Made by a program: the position numbers and the translations under genes | Part shown: one piece after another, positions 54,358 to 58,984 of the stretch | Layout: each line of letters starts with the position of its first letter | Numbering within the stretch: position 1 is the first letter of the stretch | Origin: Clostridiales bacterium | Lineage (GTDB): Bacteria; Bacillota; Clostridia; Lachnospirales; Lachnospiraceae | Direction: 5' to 3' | Length of the DNA: 58,984 nucleotides | Assembly (NCBI GenBank): GCA_012519695.1 | Contig: JAAYPT010000107.1 | Span: 1-58,984 of the forward strand | The notes under the pieces: generated by a model | The model's input: the letters and a program-made list of their open reading frames with translations, nothing else | Databases searched by the model: none | Told to the model about the DNA's origin: nothing

Positions 54358-54839
54358 ATGAAAGAAGAAAATAAAATTGAAGAAAAAACTGTTAAGAAAG
54401 TAAGTGATGGTGGAGAAAAAGAGAAAGTTAAAAAAGAACCTGAAGAAGAAATAGAAGAAATTCCGGAAGAATTGCACGAAGTTCTTGAAAGTGTTCCACC
54501 AAAACAGAGAAAGGTAATAGAAAGGTCCTTGATGACCATTCAGATGGCAGGAAATATAGCATCTCCGGAGTCTGCTGTTATGAAGAAGATAACAGAGGAG
54601 CATATAACTGAATATTTAGAAGGCGCTAGAGAAGAGATGCGTAATTCTTATGAAGAAAGAAAAAGCAATAGATGGTTTTTACTAGCAGTTGTTATAGCTT
54701 CCATGATTTTTTTGTTGTAATTATTTTGATTCTAAAGGATAATCCTAATATAATGGAAAAAGTAATATATACCTTAGGAGGAGTAATTGCAGGAGCATTT
54801 GGAGGATATGGAATAGGTAAGAATAAACGTGAAGAATAA
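54358..54839 (+). CDS. Membrane protein probably completed by a -1 frameshift
   Basis: The zero frame (54358-54720) gives 120 aa: charged N-terminus, then a first transmembrane helix RWFLLAVVIASMIFLL and a stop. At 54708-54714 the bases T-TTT-TTG form a slippery heptamer. A -1 slip there continues in frame to 54839 as VVIILILKDNPN...GGVIAGAFGGYGIGKNKREE, giving about 160 aa with a longer hydrophobic region and a second membrane segment. The second part has no ribosome binding site of its own at ATG 54753. Alternatives are a mutation or an indel error in a T7 run. The shape resembles DUF2335-like membrane proteins (tentative). Confidence 0.55.
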
Positions 54840-54847
54840 AGTGAAAA

Positions 54848-54861
54848 TTGCACTGGTGCAA
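54848..54861. repeat. Palindrome TTGCACTGGTGCAA, copy 1
   Basis: A near-perfect palindrome within GAAAATTGCACTGGTGCAA (54843-54861). The same 19 bases with one change (C for T) recur at 58954-58972. Confidence 0.6.
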
Positions 54862-54910
54862 TAAAAAAAGAAAGAAAAGGAGTAATCCTTCTCTTTCTTT
54901 TTTTATTGCA
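54857..54910. terminator. Bidirectional terminator with 19-base arms
   Basis: TGCAATAAAAAAAGAAAGA (54857-54875) and its exact complement (54892-54910) enclose a short loop with an AAGG/CCTT extension. A and T runs at both ends suit the converging genes. Confidence 0.85.
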
Positions 54911-54932
54911 AATTACTTGCTGGATTTTTAGA

Positions 54933-55559
54933 TTATTCTAAGCCGAATTGAGCCTTAGACATAACCTTGCCTTCCGAAAAGGTTATGGTTGCATTTGAAC
55001 CAAGGGAAGTTCCATTCCATTGATAAACTTGTGCTGTAGAACCGGAGATATCTGTATCAGACAATAAAGAACCTTCTCCACCAAGAAGATTTACAACATC
55101 ATCATAGGACATACCAGTTTCTATAGAATTATATTGTTCTATAGAAATTTCTACATCATCCCCGGAAGAGACTCCAAACTGAGCTTTGTTTATTACTTTG
55201 TCGTCTTGAAAAGTAACAGTAGCATTTCCCCATCCATCAGAGGCGGTCCATTGGTACATCACTGTTTTAGTACCGGCAACATCTGATTCAGAAATGTTTT
55301 CACCATCTTGACCAATGATGTTTTTAACCTCTTCATAGCTCATACCGTTTTGGATGCTGTCAAACTTTTCTTCGTTGATACCGGCTGATTCTTTTGCAGA
55401 ATTGTTGTTGCTGGATGAGGTGCTTTCAGATTTTTTACCGGATGACTTTTTGCTATCCTTTGAATTTCCACCTCCGACAGCAGCGATAACAACAATAACA
55501 ATAATTGCAATTATCACCCATTTGAGTTTTCCACCTTTTTTCTTTCCTTGCTTTGACAT
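54933..55559 (-). CDS. Membrane-anchored protein with two tandem DUF3862/BLIP-like repeats
   Basis: 208 aa. Lys-rich start, one transmembrane helix (about 14-30), Ser/Lys/Asn linker (about 31-60), then two homologous domains of about 65-70 residues: NGMSYEEVKNIIGQDG...YQWTASDGWGNATVTFQDDKVINKAQFG (about 71-133) and TGMSYDDVVNLLGGEG...YQWNGTSLGSNATITFSEGKVMSKAQFG (about 145-207). The fold family (SmpA/BLIP-like) is used for protein binding. Extracytoplasmic. AAGGAGG precedes the ATG. Confidence 0.8.
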   Translation of the reverse strand: MSKQGKKKGGKLKWVIIAIIVIVVIAAVGGGNSKDSKKSSGKKSESTSSSNNNSAKESAGINEEKFDSIQNGMSYEEVKNIIGQDGENISESDVAGTKTVMYQWTASDGWGNATVTFQDDKVINKAQFGVSSGDDVEISIEQYNSIETGMSYDDVVNLLGGEGSLLSDTDISGSTAQVYQWNGTSLGSNATITFSEGKVMSKAQFGLE

Positions 55560-55680
55560 TTTACAAGTCCTCCTTTAAATTTTTATTAGCCTAATGGCTT
55601 GTGGATGTTTAGAACAACTAAAACTACCACAAAACGACATAAAAGAACATGATATTCTATGAAATTCTAAAAAAATATAA

Positions 55681-55718
55681 AAAAAGAAAGCCGATAATCC
55701 CTATCAGCTTTCTTTTTT
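55681..55718 (-). terminator. Terminator of the toxin-antitoxin/HTH operon
   Basis: AAAAAGAAAGC and GCTTTCTTTTT form a stem with extra GATA/TATC pairing; it overlaps the HTH stop codon. Confidence 0.7.
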
Positions 55719-56108
55719 GTCTTTCAAATTGTGCAGCAGTTGCTTGCAATAAGAAGCAATGATTTTTTGATTCTCCGGTGTGAGTTGATTAAAAGTACGC
55801 ATGGTTTCTAAGATGATGTCAAAAAGGGGATTGTTCCTTTCTTCGATTAACTGTGAAACCCAAATACCAACTTCGTCCTCAGGTGGCAATTCTACAAACA
55901 TTTTATCTGTACCGGTACGAAGCCATTCCTCATTTACAAAATTGCCATTCCAATTAATATTGCAAATAAGTTTTATCATTCGGTCCGTAACAGAACTTTT
56001 CCCGTTTTCTATGAGACTTAATGTAGCCTTTTTCATACCGAGAATTTCACCAAACTTATCCAATGTCAAACCAAGAGTTTTTCTCAATTCTCTAATTCGT
56101 TCATTCAT
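55704..56108 (-). CDS. XRE-family HTH protein linked to the toxin-antitoxin operon
   Basis: 134 aa. N-terminal Cro/CI HTH (RIRELRKTLGLTLDKFGEILGMKKATLSLIENGKSSVTDR) and a C-terminal helical region of about 60 residues. The start at 56108 overlaps the antitoxin stop by 4 bases. Typical of short phage/ICE regulators (LRTGTDKMF motif). It may regulate the upstream toxin-antitoxin genes. Confidence 0.85.
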   Translation of the reverse strand: MNERIRELRKTLGLTLDKFGEILGMKKATLSLIENGKSSVTDRMIKLICNINWNGNFVNEEWLRTGTDKMFVELPPEDEVGIWVSQLIEERNNPLFDIILETMRTFNQLTPENQKIIASYCKQLLHNLKDKKES

Positions 56109-56335
56109 AAACCAAGCTCCTTTAAGGCATCTTCGCTGGAAAGAAACTCTTTGCAATCGGAGCTCTTGGAAATGTCATCCAGCATTTTTAAATCCCATTC
56201 ATCAGGAGCTACCTCCTCAATGTTTTCCCAAAAGTCGGAAGAAAAGTGGCTGCGAATGTAGTTCCAAACGTTTTCCGCATCTGCTTCTCCCATAACACAT
56301 ACAGCACCTAAAATTCGTTCTTTAACTGCGCTCAT
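56105..56335 (-). CDS. Probable antitoxin partner of RelE-like toxin
   Basis: 76 aa, acidic. AGGAGG lies before ATG 56335. No recognised DNA-binding motif; C-terminal DEWDLKMLDDISKSSDCKEFLSSEDALKELGL is like the flexible toxin-binding tail of RelB-type antitoxins. It follows the toxin gene by 10 bases. Assignment rests on position. Confidence 0.6.
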   Translation of the reverse strand: MSAVKERILGAVCVMGEADAENVWNYIRSHFSSDFWENIEEVAPDEWDLKMLDDISKSSDCKEFLSSEDALKELGL

Positions 56336-56345
56336 AATGCACCTC

Positions 56346-56576
56346 CTAATAATATACTTGTCCACGACTGTCAATTTTCTCAATATACAGAATATTCCCG
56401 CTTTTATCAAATATGATGCGGTAATCACCTACACGCAAACGGTAGCCTTGTCTTCCTTGAAGCTTTTTCACATCACCGGAAGGAAGAAGATTGATAGCGT
56501 TGATTATGCGCTTTCGTGTAGTTATATCCTGCTTTTTCAGAAATTTAACAGCTTGCTTTGAATATTGGATTTCCAT
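56346..56576 (-). CDS. RelE/ParE-family toxin
   Basis: 76 aa. KFLKKQDITTRKRIINAINLLP, KKLQGRQGYRLRVGDYRIIFD and the strand ILYIEKIDSRGQVYY are the RelE fold with the basic/aromatic residues of an mRNA interferase. AAGGAGA precedes the ATG. Order toxin-antitoxin-HTH. A bacteriostatic ribosome-dependent endonuclease is the family role. Confidence 0.85.
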   Translation of the reverse strand: MEIQYSKQAVKFLKKQDITTRKRIINAINLLPSGDVKKLQGRQGYRLRVGDYRIIFDKSGNILYIEKIDSRGQVYY

Positions 56577-56659
56577 AAAGTTCTCCTTTCCTTACATGCA
56601 TATCATATCATCCGAAATAGTGGAAGTCAATAAAAAAGTTTAAAAAACAAACAAAAGCA

Positions 56660-56688
56660 TTGACAAAGTTTAAAAATCATATTATCAT
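56660..56688 (+). promoter_or_regulatory. Promoter of the 56.7-kb genes with GTTTA motifs
   Basis: TTGACA (56660-56665) and TATCAT (56683-56688), 17-base spacing, in the divergent region with relE. AAGTTTAAAAA occurs near 56637 and again near 56666, and GTTTATAAATC near 56689, which may be repressor sites. Confidence 0.65.
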
Positions 56689-56721
56689 GTTTATAAATCA
56701 AACAGAAAGCGAGGTGAGAAG

Positions 56722-56931
56722 ATGGTAAAAGGACCTTTTGAAAAACAGATTGTATCGCATGAAATAAGAAATACACATGCAACAGTTACAGTAACAGGAA
56801 CAGAAAAAGATTATGAAAAAGCAAAAGAGGTTATCAGAAAAGCGGTACGCGTATATAACCACTTTTCTGATAACAAAATGAGTTTTGAAGTTAGATTGAT
56901 TAGGCGGAAAAAACCCAAAGAAAATTTATAG
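56722..56931 (+). CDS. Small unknown protein, 69 aa
   Basis: AAGCGAGGTGAGAAG lies before ATG 56722. Alternating strand/helix pattern (HATVTVTGTEKDYEKAKEVIRKAVRVYNHFSDNKMSFEVRLIRRKKP) and basic C-terminus. No family recognised. Diverges from the toxin operon. Confidence 0.65.
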   Translation: MVKGPFEKQIVSHEIRNTHATVTVTGTEKDYEKAKEVIRKAVRVYNHFSDNKMSFEVRLIRRKKPKENL

Positions 56932-56948
56932 AAGGAGAGGTGAGAGGT

Positions 56949-57134
56949 ATGAGTGAAAAGGAACCACTGGAATTAACTTTAGAAGATGGAACACTGACAT
57001 TAGGAAGTGAAAAGTTACGTTACGTAGAAAAATATACAATAGAAGTCAGTTCTACATTACAAAAAGGAAAAGCAGAACTGACATTAAAAATGCTGGTCAA
57101 TTTTTCTGATAATAGGCAAGAGCGCAATCCTTAG
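56949..57134 (+). CDS. Small unknown protein, 61 aa
   Basis: ATG 56949 is about 8 bases after AAGGAGAGG; an in-frame GTG at 56940 lies in that site. Beta-rich (LELTLEDGTLTLGSEKLRYVEKYTIEVS...ELTLKMLVNFS). Its last 38 bases overlap the end of the converging DUF2513 gene. Confidence 0.55.
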   Translation: MSEKEPLELTLEDGTLTLGSEKLRYVEKYTIEVSSTLQKGKAELTLKMLVNFSDNRQERNP

Positions 57135-57462
57135 CAAGCTCAATCAAGATTGGAAGAGAAGCAGAACCTTTTGACTTTATTTTTTTCCAAACTGTATCAG
57201 TACGTATGTTTGCTAAAAACTCATGACCTGTGGGTGTCAGATCAGAAACAAGTATGGATATACCCCTGTCATAATAGTGAGGAGTTGTTATGAGTCCGGA
57301 CTGAGACATTTGTGAAATGTGATAAATAATTTCATCATGTGAGTAATTAATTAAAAAATTAGAATCACAAGAATCTTTGGAATACATCCAAGAATGATTA
57401 AAGTCACAAGAATCTTCTATTGTTAGAAGAATATCGCGAATACAATTAGTATTTAAACGCAT
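57097..57462 (-). CDS. DUF2513-like protein
   Basis: 121 aa. MRLNTNCIRDILLTIEDSC, YHISQMSQSGLI and VSDLTPTGHEFLANIRTDTVWKKIK match the small winged-helix-like DUF2513 proteins common on mobile elements. ATG 57462 leaves a leader of about 25 bases from the promoter in the 33-base repeat; ATG 57480 would leave almost none. Confidence 0.8.
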   Translation of the reverse strand: MRLNTNCIRDILLTIEDSCDFNHSWMYSKDSCDSNFLINYSHDEIIYHISQMSQSGLITTPHYYDRGISILVSDLTPTGHEFLANIRTDTVWKKIKSKGSASLPILIELAKDCALAYYQKN

Positions 57463-57491
57463 ATAATCACAACCTTTCATTATTTGATAAG

Positions 57492-57524
57492 GAGATTATA
57501 GCATAACAAGAAAATTAAAGAAAG
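57492..57524 (-). promoter_or_regulatory. 33-base repeat with extended -10 promoter, copy 1 (DUF2513)
   Basis: Identical over 33 bases to 58487-58519. On the minus strand it contains TGCTATAAT, an extended -10, about 10 bases from the predicted start of transcription of the DUF2513 gene. Confidence 0.7.
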
Positions 57525-57711
57525 TTTGGAGGAATTTTTTAACAAGGTTATAAAGATCCATTAAAAAGCTGAATAAGGTAATCATTTCCCATAGAGACCT
57601 TCGCACACACCTCCTTTCTATAAAAAAATGGAGTTGCGAAGGCAACATATAAATACTAGCACAGTCAAAATAATTATTCAAATTATAATGCGACAAAAGC
57701 GAGGTGAGAAG

Positions 57712-57909
57712 ATGGAAAATAGAAAGACATATATGAATCTAGCACTGAGTACAGGAAAGATTTTGAAAGGAGAAAAAATCCGTGAACTTGTTAATTTTAT
57801 AGTTAATAAGTTCGCGGAAGAAAACATAAGCAGAGATGAAGCGTATCAGGTGTTGGAGGAAGTGAAAGAAGTAGTAGGGGAAGTGGCTATTGTACAACAC
57901 ATTGATTAG
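57712..57909 (+). CDS. Small unknown helical protein, 65 aa
   Basis: ATG 57712 follows AAGCGAGGTGAGAAG. Charged, helical, with KIRELVNFIVNKFAEENISRDEAYQVLEEVKEVV. No family recognised. Its stop overlaps by four bases the end of the converging 177-aa gene. Confidence 0.65.
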   Translation: MENRKTYMNLALSTGKILKGEKIRELVNFIVNKFAEENISRDEAYQVLEEVKEVVGEVAIVQHID

Positions 57910-58439
57910 AGATTTTTTTGAAGCATTTCCTGCAATGTATAAGAAATATTGCGAAGTATATAATTTTTGTCCTCAGATTTACTTACAGGCATACTAGTGG
58001 CAGATTTCAAATTAACAACATACTTTTCACAATATTTTTTGCCGGAAGAATAGTATTCAAGATAAAAAGTTATAGGATCTACAATCTTGTCATATCGAAG
58101 CTGGCATATATGAGAATGACCGGGAGCAATAGAACAATGAGATAAATCTTTTAAAAAGTCTCGGGCAGGTGAAATGTAACAGTCAGAAAAATCGAAGTCT
58201 GTTTCAAACTTAGTTATTGTTGCAAGTGAGTTGCCAAAATTCTTTACGACCATATAAAAGGAAGGCGTACCGGGATTGATTGATTCTCCATATATACAAA
58301 TGATGGCACGGGTAGATTCCTCAATCATCTTGGAATTTTGATGAGCGGTGATTATTGAAATAATGATTGCAACTGTGCTTGTAAGTAATGATACAGAAAT
58401 ACCAATTATTTGAAGAATATCAGACGTTTGTAGATTCAT
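57906..58439 (-). CDS. Membrane-anchored unknown protein, 177 aa
   Basis: One N-terminal transmembrane helix (about 9-31), then a beta-rich extracytoplasmic or cytosolic domain (IICIYGESINPGTPSFYMVVKNFGNSLATITKF...). AAAGGAG precedes ATG 58439. Similar 'TM plus Ig-like' proteins occur on clostridial prophages and plasmids. Driven by the second copy of the 33-base promoter repeat. Confidence 0.7.
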   Translation of the reverse strand: MNLQTSDILQIIGISVSLLTSTVAIIISIITAHQNSKMIEESTRAIICIYGESINPGTPSFYMVVKNFGNSLATITKFETDFDFSDCYISPARDFLKDLSHCSIAPGHSHICQLRYDKIVDPITFYLEYYSSGKKYCEKYVVNLKSATSMPVSKSEDKNYILRNISYTLQEMLQKNL

Positions 58440-58486
58440 AAAAAATCTCCTTTTGTAAGTACTTGGCTTTTAGTAAAGCCTGTAAA

Positions 58487-58519
58487 GAGATTATAGCATA
58501 ACAAGAAAATTAAAGAAAG
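58487..58519 (-). promoter_or_regulatory. 33-base repeat with extended -10 promoter, copy 2 (177-aa gene)
   Basis: Same 33 bases as 57492-57524, about 48 bases upstream of the 58439 start on the minus strand. The plus-strand ribosome binding region AAAGCGAGGTGAG follows directly. Confidence 0.7.
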
Positions 58520-58532
58520 CGAGGTGAGAAAT

Positions 58533-58688
58533 ATGACAGTACAGGAAAAAGAAATGTTTGAGGAAACAGTAAAGAACTTGGCAATGCTGGACCGTGATAG
58601 TGCTTTAATGGTAAATGCTGCAACAACAGCGTTACTGATGAAACAGACGGCAGAAGAAATGGCGAAAAAGGATATTCCGGCAGCGTAG
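58533..58688 (+). CDS. Small unknown protein, 51 aa
   Basis: GCGAGGTGAG lies before ATG 58533. The product is helical (MTVQEKEMFEETVKNLAMLDRDSALMVNAATTALLMKQTAEEMAKKD). It resembles small Ala/Met-rich proteins of clostridial phages. Function unknown. Confidence 0.6.
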   Translation: MTVQEKEMFEETVKNLAMLDRDSALMVNAATTALLMKQTAEEMAKKDIPAA

Positions 58689-58741
58689 GAAAGAAGTACA
58701 AACCGTAAAGCATACATATTAAAAGATAGGAGGTGGTTCCA

Positions 58742-58918
58742 ATGGCTGTAATAATGGAGCTGAATGGTGGGAAAATCAGAATACATGACGATTCCATGGT
58801 AAAGACAAAAGAGGAAAACGATAGAATTATCGAACGAGTAAGTCAAATTATGATAAATGCAGAATTTAGAAGAATGAAGGAAGAAGAAAAGAAACGAGAA
58901 AAGGAAGGAACCGCCTGA
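58742..58918 (+). CDS. Small unknown protein, 58 aa
   Basis: ATG 58742 follows AGGAGGTGG. A short strand-rich start (MAVIMELNGGKIRIHDDSM) is followed by a charged helix with a Lys/Glu-rich end. Unknown function. Confidence 0.6.
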   Translation: MAVIMELNGGKIRIHDDSMVKTKEENDRIIERVSQIMINAEFRRMKEEEKKREKEGTA

Positions 58919-58943
58919 GAGGCGGTAGGAAGGACAAGCAATT

Positions 58944-58984
58944 ATGAGAAAAAGAAAATTGCACCGGTGCAAATACAAGAAAAA
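58944..58984 (+). CDS. Start of a further small gene (runs off the window)
   Basis: AGGAAGGA lies about 10 bases before ATG 58944; the first residues are MRKRKLHRCKYKK. The reading frame is open to the edge. It contains palindrome copy 2. Confidence 0.35.
   Translation, partial: MRKRKLHRCKYKK
58959..58972. repeat. Palindrome TTGCACCGGTGCAA, copy 2
   Basis: Perfect 14-base palindrome within GAAAATTGCACCGGTGCAA (58954-58972), 18 of 19 bases identical to 54843-54861. Confidence 0.65.

Larger units (their letters stand above)
51550..58984. mobile_element. Serine-recombinase element inserted in cotJC (left end; right end outside)
   Basis: A large serine recombinase lies next to the break in cotJC and is transcribed toward it. 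The remaining content is small accessory genes, a toxin-antitoxin operon and HTH regulators, many sharing an AAGCGAGGT ribosome binding region. This matches integrative elements of the skin or phage-remnant type. No capsid, tail, relaxase or conjugation gene is visible in the 7.4 kb seen. Confidence 0.8.

Noticed and set aside
57097-57134. Frameshift joining the 61-aa gene with the DUF2513 gene
   Set aside because: The genes are on opposite strands and simply converge with a 38-base overlap.
51550-58984. Complete prophage
   Set aside because: No capsid, portal, terminase, tail or lysis genes are visible; only an integrase-type recombinase and small accessory genes. The unseen part could change this.

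Overview
The window is chromosomal DNA of a low-GC, anaerobic, endospore-forming Firmicute, most likely a member of the Lachnospiraceae. The evidence is the sporulation genes (spoIVA, the whole spoIIIAA-AH operon, a cotJC remnant), an NfnAB-type bifurcating transhydrogenase, a flavodiiron protein, an iron-sulfur serine dehydratase, and the DUF5717/DUF5716 gene pair, which I know mainly from Lachnospiraceae. Codon use, strong AGGAGG ribosome binding sites and U-tailed terminators fit this. I see no rRNA, tRNA or CRISPR array.

Layout. 0.2-5.3 kb: redox and amino-acid genes (nfnA-nfnB, fprA, sdaAB-sdaAA). 5.5-7.4 kb: an ECF sigma/anti-sigma operon with two small membrane proteins; the sigma gene appears to start at ATT. 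7.5-13.3 kb: a maltodextrin operon (binding protein, two permeases, LacI-type regulator, 4-alpha-glucanotransferase) behind an unusual nested operator. 13.4-24.8 kb: spoIVA, a metallo-hydrolase, rnhA, a 44-aa membrane protein with alaS, rpsU, and spoIIIAA-AH behind a good SigE promoter. 24.9-27.7 kb: a small glycine-rich protein, a CobW-like GTPase, a Dabb protein and deoB. 28.1-34.3 kb: a complete atpBEFHAGDC operon. 34.5-41.1 kb: pepF, prfC, a YtrA-type GntR/ABC module and a PLP aminotransferase. 41.2-47.9 kb: a four-gene operon of uncharacterised large proteins. 48.1-51.1 kb: a VTC-domain protein, a DUF4956 membrane protein and a secreted repeat lipoprotein.

51.1 kb to the end: a mobile element carrying a large serine recombinase is inserted inside the spore-coat gene cotJC, at the codons of a metal-ligand motif. 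Only the C-terminal part of cotJC and one end of the element are in the window. The arrangement resembles the skin-type intervening elements that are excised from sporulation genes in the mother cell. The cargo is an XRE regulator, small unknown genes, a possible -1 frameshift gene, a tandem-repeat lipid-anchored or membrane protein, a RelE-type toxin/antitoxin operon with a linked HTH gene, DUF2513 and membrane-anchored unknown proteins. No phage structural genes are visible.

The two best candidates for something undescribed are the 41-48 kb operon, whose second protein reads like a degenerate Hsp70/actin-fold protein with TPR-like and coiled-coil membrane partners, and the cotJC-interrupting element with its small-ORF-coupled recombinase and shared operator motifs. 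All functional assignments come from reading motifs; no database search was run.
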